Below, piece after piece: positions 1 through 8,590 of a DNA stretch of 16,387 bases. Location of the stretch: contig DPRM01000153.1 in assembly GCA_003537645.1 (NCBI GenBank), positions 1 to 16,387 of the forward strand. The letters are read 5' to 3'. This DNA comes from Prolixibacteraceae bacterium. GTDB lineage: Bacteria; Bacteroidota; Bacteroidia; Bacteroidales; Prolixibacteraceae. Under the pieces are notes generated by a model, which was not told the origin of the DNA, did not search any database, and saw only the letters and a list, made by a program, of their open reading frames with translations. Numbering within the stretch: position 1 is the stretch's first letter; each line of letters starts with the position of its first letter. The position numbers and the translations under genes were made by a program.

Positions 1-2
1 CA

Positions 3-467
3 GGAACGTATGACATGCTTCCTTACGATGGACCTTTCTGGCCGGTTGATACGGTAAAGGGTGTAATTCTGGATAGAGAAACCCAGCAGGATTTCACGGT
101 CACCCCTTATCTTCAGCTTACCAATTTTAAGGCAACATTGAATGGAACTAACCTGACTCTTGAATGTAATGTAAAAGCGCCAATTATTACTGGTTTGCCA
201 AACCTCTACGAAGTGAAGGGATTCTTAAGTCTGACAACTTTCTGCGGTAACTCCAACTACATTAACATCAATGAATACAATAACCTAAGGAAGAATATTA
301 ACAAGACCTGGGCAGCCGAAGTTGGTACGGCTGACAACAAAAACTATTCATTGGGCCCATTCCCTGTAAAATCAGGTTACACCTACTATGTGCGTATTGG
401 AGCAAATGTAAACGCTTTAAGCCGCAGGTATAACTATACTGAAATTGTGAAAGTAGTTGTGCCGTAA
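3..467 (+). CDS. DUF3823 family protein, 3' end (5' end outside window)
   Basis: Base 3 onward is open in this frame to the TAA at 465-467, giving the last 154 residues of a protein that begins upstream. The first methionine (base 15) is internal, not a start. The residues GTYDMLPYDGPFW, followed about 25 residues on by the FTVTPYLQL stretch, match what I know of the DUF3823 N-terminal beta-domain. The remainder, ending in YVRIGANVNALSRRYNYTE and a short valine-rich strand, matches its C-terminal domain. DUF3823 proteins are outer-membrane-associated lipoproteins of unknown detailed function, usually encoded right after SusC/SusD pairs, and are thought to help bind glycan at the surface. The lipoprotein signal would lie upstream and cannot be seen. 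A strong terminator follows, so this is probably the last gene of the upstream Sus operon. The family call rests on recalled motifs only. Confidence 0.8.
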   Translation, partial: GTYDMLPYDGPFWPVDTVKGVILDRETQQDFTVTPYLQLTNFKATLNGTNLTLECNVKAPIITGLPNLYEVKGFLSLTTFCGNSNYININEYNNLRKNINKTWAAEVGTADNKNYSLGPFPVKSGYTYYVRIGANVNALSRRYNYTEIVKVVVP

Positions 468-496
468 TCAAGTTTTATCGATCTGTTGAATATTAT

Positions 497-545
497 AAAT
501 ATCCCGCTGGACCTATTTTACAGCGGGATATTTTATTCTTTCTTT
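497..545 (+). terminator. Intrinsic terminator after the DUF3823 gene
   Basis: A perfect 13-base-pair stem (497-509 with 521-533) contains the core ATCCCGCTG / CAGCGGGAT, has an 11-base loop, and runs into a T-rich tract (531-545, with further T runs to about 560). It lies 30 bases after the DUF3823 stop codon and is the strongest stem-loop plus T-tract I see in the window. It separates the upstream Sus-type gene from the enzyme cluster that begins at 598. Confidence 0.88.
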
Positions 546-597
546 CTGACTATTTTTTTATGGTCATCTGTTTTATCAAATTTTTTAACGTCAAGTA

Positions 598-1926
598 ATG
601 AAGATATACGAAAGCCTCCTGTTTATTCTTGTTTCAGCAATGTTAATGAGTACCAATTGCAAAAAGGATGTAGAGCAAGAATCTGTGAATAAGCCTGTGG
701 ACAAGCCTGTTGTAAAACCGGAAGAAAAGGTCTATGATGAAACAGGTTGCCTTTATAAATCATACACTGGTCTGGTAATGGCCGGGTATCAGGGATGGTT
801 TACCGCCGAAGGTGATGGAGCAGAAAGAGGCTGGCACCATTACGAAAAAAGCGGAAAATTTGAACCCGGAATGAGTACGATCGATTTCTGGCCAGATGTT
901 ACTGAATACGCAAAAACCTACAAAACAGCTTTTAAATATGCCGATGGAAGTGATGCGTATGTTTATAGTCCTTACGATGCCGAAAGCGTTGACCTTCACT
1001 TTAAATGGATGAAAGAATATGGTTTGGACGGTGTTTTTATGCAGCGTTTCTTGAGCGAAATCAAAAGCGAAAAAGGGAAAAGACACTTTAATAAGGTACT
1101 CGAAAATGCGATAAAAGCAGCGAATAAATACCAGCGAGCCATTTGCATAATGTACGATTTGAGCGGCAGCTCACCAGCAGATATGCAAATCCTGATCAAC
1201 GATTGGAACGAACTTCAGACAACTTTCTCGCTTTTCGATAATGTTAAAAATCCGACTTACCTGCGACACAACAAAAAACCTTTGCTGGCCATTTGGGGAG
1301 TAGGTTTTAACGATGGCCGCAAATACGCAACAAGCGATGTTCAGGCAATGGTTTCAAAATTAAAAGGGCCAGAAAAGAATGTATCCATTATGCTGGGAGT
1401 TCCTTATGGCTGGCGAACCTTGAATCGCGACACTGAAAATAACCCACTGCTACATACCCTAATCAAACAATGCGATATTATTATGCCCTGGGCTGTCGGG
1501 CGATACAACAGTTCAAGCTACGAAAGCAATGCCACTGTACTTATGCCTGATATGGACTGGTGCAAAACGAACAACATCACTTACGCACCACTGGTTTTTC
1601 CGGGCTTTAGCTGGGGAAACCTCAAAAACGACACAAAACTTTATAACCAAATTCCGCGCAACAAAGGTGATTTTTTCTGGAAACAGGTAGCTGGCGCAAA
1701 AATGAGTGGAGCAACTTCGCTCTACATTGCCATGTTCGATGAAATAGATGAAGGAACAGCCATATTTAAATGTGCAATAGAAGGAAACCTTCCATTAAAC
1801 GCCGACGGCAAATTTGTTGGAATTGAACCTGAGATTGGTTCAGATTATTATTTATGGCTTGCCGGAAAAGCAACAGAATGGTTTCATGGAGCCACGAATT
1901 TTAACATCATAAAACCGGTAAGATAG
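598..1926 (+). CDS. GH71/99-like glycoside hydrolase, lipoprotein (paralog A)
   Basis: This is a 442-residue predicted lipoprotein. Residues 1-20 form a hydrophobic signal ending STN before Cys21, a plausible Bacteroidota lipobox, followed by a Lys/Pro/Val linker (about 30-45). The catalytic barrel starts at GLVMAGYQGWF (about 58-68), typical of proteins annotated as glycoside hydrolase family 71/99-like. Near the C-terminus, MFDEIDEGTAIFK places Glu382 and Glu385 three apart before Gly-Thr. This resembles the EWHEGT-type motif that holds the two essential glutamates of GH99 endo-alpha-1,2-mannosidases and mannanases. By that analogy it may cleave inside an alpha-linked, possibly mannose-containing, glycan at the cell surface, but substrate and linkage are not determined. 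It has a close paralog at 9998-11263; relative to that copy it carries about 10 extra residues, including GWHHY (78-82), in the first loop. ATG 598 follows an AT-rich leader with no clear Shine-Dalgarno sequence. It is the first gene after the terminator. Confidence 0.85.
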   Translation: MKIYESLLFILVSAMLMSTNCKKDVEQESVNKPVDKPVVKPEEKVYDETGCLYKSYTGLVMAGYQGWFTAEGDGAERGWHHYEKSGKFEPGMSTIDFWPDVTEYAKTYKTAFKYADGSDAYVYSPYDAESVDLHFKWMKEYGLDGVFMQRFLSEIKSEKGKRHFNKVLENAIKAANKYQRAICIMYDLSGSSPADMQILINDWNELQTTFSLFDNVKNPTYLRHNKKPLLAIWGVGFNDGRKYATSDVQAMVSKLKGPEKNVSIMLGVPYGWRTLNRDTENNPLLHTLIKQCDIIMPWAVGRYNSSSYESNATVLMPDMDWCKTNNITYAPLVFPGFSWGNLKNDTKLYNQIPRNKGDFFWKQVAGAKMSGATSLYIAMFDEIDEGTAIFKCAIEGNLPLNADGKFVGIEPEIGSDYYLWLAGKATEWFHGATNFNIIKPVR

Positions 1927-2012
1927 TAATCAATCTAATCAGATTAATTGTCTAAAGTGTACATTAACAGTCCATTAGTGTGTAAAAATGGAAATTAATT
2001 AACTTTATTACC

Positions 2013-3695
2013 ATGAAAATTGTCCGGCATCGAATCAAAACGCATTTTTACGGAATCCTTCTCCTGATTTTCACCTCGATTGGTGTTCAGGCTCAATTGG
2101 TTAATCCGATTAATCCTGATTACAAATCCTTCCCGAAAAAAGAGTGGGAGAATAAATTCGATGCGTTTGAATTCAAAGTGTTTCAGACCGACGGACATAC
2201 TTTGCCTTACAGGTTTTATCAGCCACAGTCGGGTACAGCTGGTAAAAAGCTTCCTCTGGTGATATTCTTGCACGGAGCCGGCGAACGGGGATTTGATAAC
2301 CGAACTCAATTTCAACGGTTTGCGCCAATTCTATTCTGGGAAAAATATCCCTGTTTTGTGCTTGCTCCCGAATGCCCGTCGAAAACGCCTGATTCCTCCA
2401 ATGCCGAATCCGTTTGGGTCGATACTCCATTCGGAGCCGCATCACATCAGATGAATGTGAACCCGACCTGGCCGCTAAAGCTGGTTATGCAACTGATTGA
2501 CAAAACGATACGTGATTATCCGGTTGATAAAAACCGGATATATATTACAGGCTTGTCGATGGGCGGATATGCAACCTGGGAAATTCTTCAGCGTGAAGGT
2601 AAACGCTTTGCAGCTGCTATACCGGTTTGTGGAGGTGGAGATCCGGCGTATGCATCAACAATAAAACCCGTTAACCTATGGGTATTTCATGGCAGCGATG
2701 ATCGCACTGTTCCGGTAAAGCGCTCGCGCGACATGGTTGCAGCCGTTCAGGCTGTTGGCGGAAATGTAACTTATACCGAATATCCCGGAGTCGGTCACGA
2801 CTCGTGGGGACGGACCTATAGCAATCCTGAAGTTTGGGATTGGCTGTTTCACCAGGTAAAAGTTGGTACTGCCAATGAAAGGAGAATTGTTTCAAAAAAG
2901 GGATTGGATTTAGCTGCTTATAATTTTGGGAGTTTAGGAAAATTAGGACCAGCAGACCAAATTACACGATTAAAAAAGGCAGGCTATAAAGGAATTATTC
3001 TCAATTCTGAAAAGAATGATGACCTGATTAATCTGGACATTTTTTTTAATGAACTGAAAAACGACAAACACTTTAAAGTTCATGCTGTAATGGCAAGATA
3101 TAATTTTTCCGACTCGTTGCAGAAAAGAGAGAAATGGAAAACATTGGTTGACAGGATTGCAAATAGGCACACTGAATTGTGGCTGATTTTTGGCAAAAAG
3201 ACAGAAGGAATAACCGACAGTTTTATTGAAATGAAATTGAGAGAAATTGTCGATTATGCTAAGACTAAGAGTGTGCCGGTTATTCTGTACCCGCACAGTA
3301 AGTGTTACATAGCTTCGGCTGAAGAAGCCCTGCCTTTTGTGCAAAAAATAAATGATACTAACCTGAAACTTGCAGTTCATCTTTGCCACGAAGTACGTGC
3401 CGGTAATGGTTCAAGAATGGAGATGGTTTTTGAGCATGTGAAAAAATATATAGGTGCTGTAACAATAGCCGGAACTGACTCGGTGGCCGATTTTTCTCAA
3501 GCCCTTTTAATGGATAAAAGCACCATTAAACCTATTGGACAAGGCAATTTTAATATGAAGAACTTTATTGAACCCTTATTAAAATCGGATTACAAAGGCA
3601 CTATAGGTTTTATAAATTTTAAAATAGATGAAGAGCCTGAAGTTTATCTCAAGGCCTCTATGGCCGCATGGGAAGAAATGGTAAAAACGAAATGA
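2013..3695 (+). CDS. Secreted carboxylesterase fused to a xylose-isomerase-like TIM-barrel domain
   Basis: This 560-residue protein has two unrelated domains in one uninterrupted frame. A signal peptide (1-27, ending VQA before Q) leads into an alpha/beta-hydrolase of the PHB-depolymerase/prolyl-oligopeptidase-like esterase type. It shows FLHGAGERG (85-93, oxyanion region), GLSMGG with nucleophile Ser182, HGSDDRTVP with probable Asp230, and GVGHDSW with His262. From about residue 297 the sequence resembles sugar phosphate isomerase/epimerase barrels: LDLAAYNFG, then KKAGYKGIIL, ILYPHS with His428, AVHLCHE with His456 and His459, and a GQGNFNMKNFIEPLL segment. The esterase probably removes acyl groups from a glycan. 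The barrel's role is unknown; it could bind or modify the sugar product, and a complete metal site is not proven. Base composition drops sharply at the junction near 2880 (see findings). The gap to the next gene is 20 bases, so co-transcription is likely. The domain calls are solid; the substrate is unknown. Confidence 0.85.
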   Translation: MKIVRHRIKTHFYGILLLIFTSIGVQAQLVNPINPDYKSFPKKEWENKFDAFEFKVFQTDGHTLPYRFYQPQSGTAGKKLPLVIFLHGAGERGFDNRTQFQRFAPILFWEKYPCFVLAPECPSKTPDSSNAESVWVDTPFGAASHQMNVNPTWPLKLVMQLIDKTIRDYPVDKNRIYITGLSMGGYATWEILQREGKRFAAAIPVCGGGDPAYASTIKPVNLWVFHGSDDRTVPVKRSRDMVAAVQAVGGNVTYTEYPGVGHDSWGRTYSNPEVWDWLFHQVKVGTANERRIVSKKGLDLAAYNFGSLGKLGPADQITRLKKAGYKGIILNSEKNDDLINLDIFFNELKNDKHFKVHAVMARYNFSDSLQKREKWKTLVDRIANRHTELWLIFGKKTEGITDSFIEMKLREIVDYAKTKSVPVILYPHSKCYIASAEEALPFVQKINDTNLKLAVHLCHEVRAGNGSRMEMVFEHVKKYIGAVTIAGTDSVADFSQALLMDKSTIKPIGQGNFNMKNFIEPLLKSDYKGTIGFINFKIDEEPEVYLKASMAAWEEMVKTK

Positions 3696-3715
3696 TTCGA
3701 AAAACAAACTAGACC

Positions 3716-4636
3716 ATGACACTGAAATCAAAAATAACTAAACCGTTTATCGGACTATGCCTGACACTATTTTGTTCGGTTTGTTTCATCCAATTTGTTT
3801 TCGGGCAACTGCAAGATTCCGGCAAAGCGCTGAAATTAATGACCTATAACCTGAAATTTGCCAGTCCCGATTATAAACCATCGTGGGAGGTGCGGCGCGA
3901 AATGCAGGTGGAATTGATCCGAAAATACAATCCTGATATTATCGGAACGCAGGAAGGACTGAAGGAACAGATTGACTGGCTGGCCGATCACCTTCCGGAA
4001 TATGTGGTGATAGGCGAAGGCCGGAAAGGTGGCGACGACGATGAACACATGGCCATCTTTTACAAACGCAACAAATTCCGGCTGCGTGAGATGCAAAGTT
4101 TCCAGCTTTCCGAAACTCCTGAAATCATTGGCAGCGGACCTGAAGTGAACCCGCGTATGGTTACCTGGGCACGTTTTGCGCTGATTGATATTCCTGCTGA
4201 AAATAAAGACGGTAAATACCCGCAGGATTACCGGGGACACTGGGAAAATACGCAGGAATTCTACGTTTTCAATACCCATTATTTCAACGGGCGCATTGAT
4301 ACATTGGCCCGGCTGAATGCTTCAAAATTAATCCTGAAAAGAGTGAATGCCCTGAACCGGTTTGGTTCATGGACTCCTGAACGTCCCATATTTCTGATGG
4401 GCGATTTCAACTGCCGGCCAGGCAGCGCACCTTATAAAGTTCTGGTGGGTGATAAAAATTCAACTAACACTGATTTATTTAAAAACTCATTTGAAGACCC
4501 AGGAAAAATCGACTGGATTCTCTACAAAGGAGCTGTCAAAGTGCTGAAATACGAGGATGTGGATTTTAATGTAAACGGTGTTTATCCGTCTGACCACAAA
4601 CCCATTTATGTCGAATTTGAGTTGATTAATAAATGA
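3716..4636 (+). CDS. Secreted endonuclease/exonuclease/phosphatase (EEP) family enzyme
   Basis: The product has 306 residues with an N-terminal signal peptide (1-30, ending VFG before Q). The EEP fold motifs appear in order: MTYNLKF with Asn45; GTQEG with metal-ligand Glu80; DDDEHMAIFYK (108-117); NTHYFN with His188; MGDFNCRP with Asp230 and Asn232; IDWIL with Asp266; and SDHKPIYVEF with Asp293 and His294. All core residues of the Mg-dependent phosphodiesterase/phosphomonoesterase superfamily are therefore present. Members exported by Bacteroidota and encoded in polysaccharide loci are probably phosphatases or phosphodiesterases acting on glycan-linked phosphate, not DNases, although the sequence does not decide this. 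The segment between GDFNC and IDWIL looks short for the family and its coding sequence (about 4450-4500) is AT-rich. It sits 20 bases after the esterase gene and 25 bases before sulfatase 1, so it is almost certainly in the same operon. Confidence 0.88.
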   Translation: MTLKSKITKPFIGLCLTLFCSVCFIQFVFGQLQDSGKALKLMTYNLKFASPDYKPSWEVRREMQVELIRKYNPDIIGTQEGLKEQIDWLADHLPEYVVIGEGRKGGDDDEHMAIFYKRNKFRLREMQSFQLSETPEIIGSGPEVNPRMVTWARFALIDIPAENKDGKYPQDYRGHWENTQEFYVFNTHYFNGRIDTLARLNASKLILKRVNALNRFGSWTPERPIFLMGDFNCRPGSAPYKVLVGDKNSTNTDLFKNSFEDPGKIDWILYKGAVKVLKYEDVDFNVNGVYPSDHKPIYVEFELINK

Positions 4637-4661
4637 AATTATCGTTTTTGATTTTATAAAA

Positions 4662-6272
4662 ATGAATAATATGTATTCCAGACGAAGCGCTTTAATTTTA
4701 TTACCGATTCTGTATCCCATTGTTGGATTTGGCATTTCTTTAAAAAAGGATTCAAATACAACTCAAAAAAAGCCCAATGTGATCATTCTGTTTGCCGATC
4801 AGCACAACAAGGATGTGATGGGATTTGAGGGCCATCCGGATGTTTTGACACCCAATCTGGATAAACTGGCAAAACAATCGGTGGTATTCGACCGGGCCTA
4901 TTGTTCGGTTGGGATATGCGCGCCTTCCAGATCATCGCTTATGTCGGGTATTTACCCCCGAACGCTGGGATTGCTTTCCAACAACGAAAGAACCTCCGTT
5001 ATGGAGGAGGTTGTACCACTGGCATCTGTGTTCCGGCAGAACAACTATCGCACCTTTGCTTTTGGGAAACGCCATACACACGGAGGTGTTGATGCAGGCT
5101 GGGATGTGCAGCAAAGCCATTTGTGCGACGAAACTCCCGGTGGCAGTTATACCGAATGGGTTGAACAGCAAGGTTACGGCAAAGAGTTTGCGTTAGACTG
5201 GGCAGCCGAATTTGGCAAAGGTTCGCCATGTTCAAGCTTTTCGGGCGAAAAAATTCCTACAGGCGATTTGGGAACACGGGTTTCATTACTTCCTGAAAAT
5301 ATGACGATGGAGGCATTTACGACCCAACGCACTATTCAGATGATCAGGGAGCAAGCCAAAAGTGATCAGCCGTTCTTTTGCTGGGCTACTTTTTATCGCC
5401 CCCATCAACCTTATACGCCTTTGAAAAAGTACATGGATATGTACGATGTTTCGGCCTGGGGAAATGGTCGGATAAATGGAGGTTCAATCAGGAAACCTGC
5501 CAGTCTCAACGAGCCTAAGGAGAATATTCCTCCCATGATGCAGTCGATCAGAAATGGCGACAACAAGGTTTGGAATGTAAACAAGGCTTATGCCGACGAA
5601 CAACTATGGCGCAATCATATCGGAGCCTATTATGCGCTGGTTACCGAAATCGATCATTGCGTGGGCGAAATACTCAAAGCGCTGGATGAGGCTGGTATTG
5701 CTGAAGAAACCATCGTGATTTACACTTCCGATCATGGTGATTTTGTGGGCAATCATGGAATGGTTGAAAAAGCCGCTCTCGGACAAAATGTATATGAAGA
5801 CATTTTAAACATCCCATTAATCATCCGTTATCCGGGGAACAAACAAAAAGGCAAACGTACTGCCGAGCTGGTCAGTTTAGTGGATTTCTATCCAACCCTG
5901 GTGGAGTTACTCGGCCTAAAGATGCCTGAATTGAAATATCCACTTCAGGGACAATCATTTGCCGGAACACTTACCAAAGGCAAACCGATGAAACGGACGT
6001 ATTTTGTATCCGAAAGCTGGTCGCAAGCCACGGTGATTACAAAAGACTATAAGCTGGGAATGATGATTGACCCCACTGACTATGCGCGGAAATTTGACTA
6101 CCGCTCGTTTGGAGACCAGTTTTTTGTGCGAAAATCGGATTCGCTGGAAATTAAAAATCAAATTAATAACGATTTATATAAGTCTGAAATAGAGACGCTG
6201 AAGGGATTCTATCAGGATTTCACTTCCAAAATACCTGACATCGGTAAACAAGAGGTAATTAAAAAAGAATAA
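4662..6272 (+). CDS. Formylglycine-dependent sulfatase 1 (S1 family)
   Basis: The 536-residue sulfatase has an N-terminal hydrophobic export signal (about 9-25). IILFADQH (41-48) supplies the first calcium ligands. Cys86 in ICAPSRSSLMSG is the cysteine of the C-x-P-S-R signature that maturation enzymes oxidise to formylglycine. Further support comes from the GKRHTHGG segment (Lys/His substrate-binding region), FYRPHQPY, and YTSDHGDFVGNHG with metal ligands Asp357 and His358. The enzyme removes sulfate esters, presumably from the glycan handled by the neighbouring hydrolases. The subfamily cannot be assigned by eye; the ADQH start and the long middle insert set it apart from sulfatases 2 and 3, while sulfatase 4 is the most similar in layout. 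ATG 4662 is chosen; an in-frame ATG at 4671 is an alternative. A separate maturase gene is required elsewhere in the genome. Confidence 0.92.
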   Translation: MNNMYSRRSALILLPILYPIVGFGISLKKDSNTTQKKPNVIILFADQHNKDVMGFEGHPDVLTPNLDKLAKQSVVFDRAYCSVGICAPSRSSLMSGIYPRTLGLLSNNERTSVMEEVVPLASVFRQNNYRTFAFGKRHTHGGVDAGWDVQQSHLCDETPGGSYTEWVEQQGYGKEFALDWAAEFGKGSPCSSFSGEKIPTGDLGTRVSLLPENMTMEAFTTQRTIQMIREQAKSDQPFFCWATFYRPHQPYTPLKKYMDMYDVSAWGNGRINGGSIRKPASLNEPKENIPPMMQSIRNGDNKVWNVNKAYADEQLWRNHIGAYYALVTEIDHCVGEILKALDEAGIAEETIVIYTSDHGDFVGNHGMVEKAALGQNVYEDILNIPLIIRYPGNKQKGKRTAELVSLVDFYPTLVELLGLKMPELKYPLQGQSFAGTLTKGKPMKRTYFVSESWSQATVITKDYKLGMMIDPTDYARKFDYRSFGDQFFVRKSDSLEIKNQINNDLYKSEIETLKGFYQDFTSKIPDIGKQEVIKKE

Positions 6273-6281
6273 CTCGGCTCA

Positions 6282-6301
6282 TTTCGACGGAGTTCAGAAA
6301 C
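6282..6301 (+). repeat. Possible degenerate interspersed repeat between genes
   Basis: The 48-54 bases between sulfatase 1 and the GH92 gene contain TTTC at 6282-6285 and GAAA at 6297-6300, flanking GACGGAGTTCA. This resembles the short 'ATTTCGACGGAG...AGAAA' repeats I remember as common between Bacteroidota genes, but here only a weak 4-base stem remains. It may be decayed or chance. Confidence 0.25.
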
Positions 6302-6326
6302 GAAAAATGATTTAAATTATTTGAAA

Positions 6327-8570
6327 ATGAACAGCTTAAAAAATAAATTACTGATGCTAAGATATGCTCTTTTTATATTGCTCTTTTTGGGAATTCTGAA
6401 CAATGTCAGGGCTCAAAAACTAACTCAATTTGTCGATCCATTGATTGGTTCTGGAGGACACGGACACGTATTTGTTGGAGCAAGTGTGCCTTTTGGCGCC
6501 GTACAAGTCGGTCCCAACAACATTTACAAAGGTTGGGACTGGTGTTCGGGTTATCATTATTCCGACAGCCTTATTATTGGCTTTTCGCATTTGCACCTGA
6601 GTGGAACGGGTATTGGCGATTTGGCAGATGTACTCATCATGCCGGTTACCGGAGAAGTAAAGCTGGACAAAGGACGGCAGGAGTTTCCACACAACGGATA
6701 CCTAAGCACTTTCAGCCACAAAAACGAAGTCGCCAAAGCTGGTTTTTATTCAGTCAAATTAGACAATGGTGTGGCAGTTGAACTCACCGCTTCAGAGCGG
6801 GTAGGTTTTCATCAATACCGCTTCCCAAATGGGAAAGAGGCAAGTGTGATGATTGACCTCAAAGAAGGAATTAACGACAAAAGTACCGACACTTATCTGG
6901 AACAAACAGATGAATTTACCTTGAAGGGATACCGTTTCTCTTCGGGTTGGGCCAAGGAACAGCAAGTATTTTTTGCCATACGTTCGTCGAAACCAATCAA
7001 GAACCTGGTTCTTTACAATGAAGGAAAACCAGTTTCAGGAAAAAAAGGCCAGGGAATTTCGGTTAAAGGAGTGATCGGATTTGAACCAGGGGATTTTGTA
7101 CAGCTGAAAGTGGGCATTTCGCCTGTCAGTGCTGACAATGCGCTGGCCAATATCGAGGCCGAAATTCCTGATTGGAACTTCAGGAAAATAGTAAAACAAG
7201 CCGATGCAAAATGGAACAAGGAACTTTCACGCATCGAAATTGAAACCAAAAACGAAACCGATAAACGGATTTTTTATACAGCCATATTTCATGCCTTGAT
7301 TCACCCATCGCTTTTCAACGATCACAACGGCGATTATCAGGGAACAGACAATAAAATAGTTACCAACCCGGCATTTAAAAATTATTCGATATTTTCAACC
7401 TGGGACACCTACCGGGCCGAACATACGCTGTTTACACTCATTGCTCCTGACCGGGTCAACGATTTCGTCAACAGCATGTTGGCTATTTACGACCAACAGG
7501 GCCATTTACCGATATGGCACCTGAATGGTTACGAGACAGGAACAATGCCCGGAATCAGCAGTTTACAGATTGTTGCGGAAGCTTATCTGAAAGGTTTTCG
7601 GGGCTTTGATGCTGAAAGAGCGTATCAGGCAATCCGGGAAACTGCCATGTCTGACCTTCGCGGACTCAACTTTTTACGCGAATTGAAACCTATTCCGTTG
7701 GAAAGTGACGTTTACAGAACAGTCGCTCAAGCAATGGAGCTGTCAATTTCTGATGGCAGTATTGCATTGATGGCAAAAGCTTTAGGTAAAAACGATGACT
7801 ACATCTATTTCAGCAAACGGGCTAAAAACTATCAGCTTTTTTACGATCAAACCGTTGGTTTTTTTAGAGGGATAAAGAGTGATGGAACCCGCAACCCGGT
7901 GTTTGATCCGATCAAATCACAAAAACCGTGGGCTTTGGATTATGCCGAAGGCAATGCCTGGCAATATTTGTGGCTGGCTCCACAGGATGTTTCGGGTTTA
8001 ATCAATTTTTTGGGCGGAAAAGATATTTTCAATGCAAGACTGGACAGCTTCTTTACAATTACTTCGGAAAACAATTCGGAAGTTCTGGTTGACCTGACCG
8101 GTCTGATTGGTCAGTATGCACATGGCAACGAACCCAGCCACCACATTGCCTATTTGTACGCGTATTCGGGTCAGCAATGGAAAACCGCAGAGAAAATTCG
8201 CTACATCATGAAGGAGTTTTATCATGATGATCCGGATGGCGTGATCGGAAACGAGGATTGCGGCCAGATGTCGGCCTGGTATATCTTCTCGTCTTTGGGA
8301 TTTTATCCGGTTTTCCCTGCTTCCGGAAATTATGTGCTGGGAAGTCCTTTGATTGATAAAGCAACCATCCATTTGCCTGATGGGAAGAAATTTAAAGTTG
8401 AGATTGAAAACAATAGCGATGAAAACATTTATATTCAGCAAGTTGAGTTGAACAATCAAAAATATGCAAAAGCCACGATCAACCATCAGGATATTCTAAA
8501 TGGTGGACTTTTGAAAATAGTGATGGGCAATAAACCAAATAAAAATTTTGGTGGAACAGTTGAAGAATAG
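6327..8570 (+). CDS. GH92 exo-alpha-mannosidase
   Basis: The product has 747 residues from ATG 6327; an in-frame TTG at 6321 would add two residues but TTG starts are unusual in this phylum. A signal peptide ends VRA before Q (about residue 30). GH92 hallmarks run along the whole protein: VDPLIGSGGHGHVFVGAS, GWDWCSGYHY, FSHLHLSGTG, FSTWDTYRAEHTL, HLPIWHLNGYETGTMPG, GNEPSHHIAYLYAYSG with probable catalytic acid Glu602, and GNEDCGQMSAWY with Glu643 and Asp644 in the base region. The length of about 750 residues is normal for the family. GH92 enzymes are calcium-dependent, inverting exo-alpha-mannosidases acting on alpha-1,2, -1,3, -1,4 or -1,6 mannose. Because the Glu of GNEPSHH is kept, a standard mannosidase is more likely than the phospho-mannosidase type in which this acid is reported to be replaced. 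Linkage specificity cannot be read here. It is the clearest clue that the target glycan contains alpha-mannose. Confidence 0.95.
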   Translation: MNSLKNKLLMLRYALFILLFLGILNNVRAQKLTQFVDPLIGSGGHGHVFVGASVPFGAVQVGPNNIYKGWDWCSGYHYSDSLIIGFSHLHLSGTGIGDLADVLIMPVTGEVKLDKGRQEFPHNGYLSTFSHKNEVAKAGFYSVKLDNGVAVELTASERVGFHQYRFPNGKEASVMIDLKEGINDKSTDTYLEQTDEFTLKGYRFSSGWAKEQQVFFAIRSSKPIKNLVLYNEGKPVSGKKGQGISVKGVIGFEPGDFVQLKVGISPVSADNALANIEAEIPDWNFRKIVKQADAKWNKELSRIEIETKNETDKRIFYTAIFHALIHPSLFNDHNGDYQGTDNKIVTNPAFKNYSIFSTWDTYRAEHTLFTLIAPDRVNDFVNSMLAIYDQQGHLPIWHLNGYETGTMPGISSLQIVAEAYLKGFRGFDAERAYQAIRETAMSDLRGLNFLRELKPIPLESDVYRTVAQAMELSISDGSIALMAKALGKNDDYIYFSKRAKNYQLFYDQTVGFFRGIKSDGTRNPVFDPIKSQKPWALDYAEGNAWQYLWLAPQDVSGLINFLGGKDIFNARLDSFFTITSENNSEVLVDLTGLIGQYAHGNEPSHHIAYLYAYSGQQWKTAEKIRYIMKEFYHDDPDGVIGNEDCGQMSAWYIFSSLGFYPVFPASGNYVLGSPLIDKATIHLPDGKKFKVEIENNSDENIYIQQVELNNQKYAKATINHQDILNGGLLKIVMGNKPNKNFGGTVEE

Positions 8571-8590
8571 AAACTAAAAAACAAAATACA

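Noticed and set aside
486..692. Open frame of 68 codons overlapping the terminator and the start of paralog A
   Set aside because: It spans the terminator hairpin, overlaps the lipoprotein signal coding region in another frame and has no recognisable domain.
1927..2012. Possible terminator or promoter between paralog A and the esterase gene
   Set aside because: Only a weak 5-base stem (AATCT/AGATT) without a following T run, and no clear -7/-33 boxes, could be found.
3716..4636. DNase or DNA-repair role for the EEP family enzyme
   Set aside because: It has a signal peptide and sits among glycan-degrading genes, which fits an exported phosphatase or phosphodiesterase better, although the fold alone cannot exclude nuclease activity.
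6321..6326. TTG start for the GH92 gene
   Set aside because: ATG at 6327 is two codons downstream and yields the same signal peptide; TTG starts are uncommon in Bacteroidota.
7998..8486. 162-codon open frame on the - strand inside the GH92 gene
   Set aside because: The + strand here encodes catalytic GH92 motifs; the antisense frame shows no family motif and is a by-product of codon usage.
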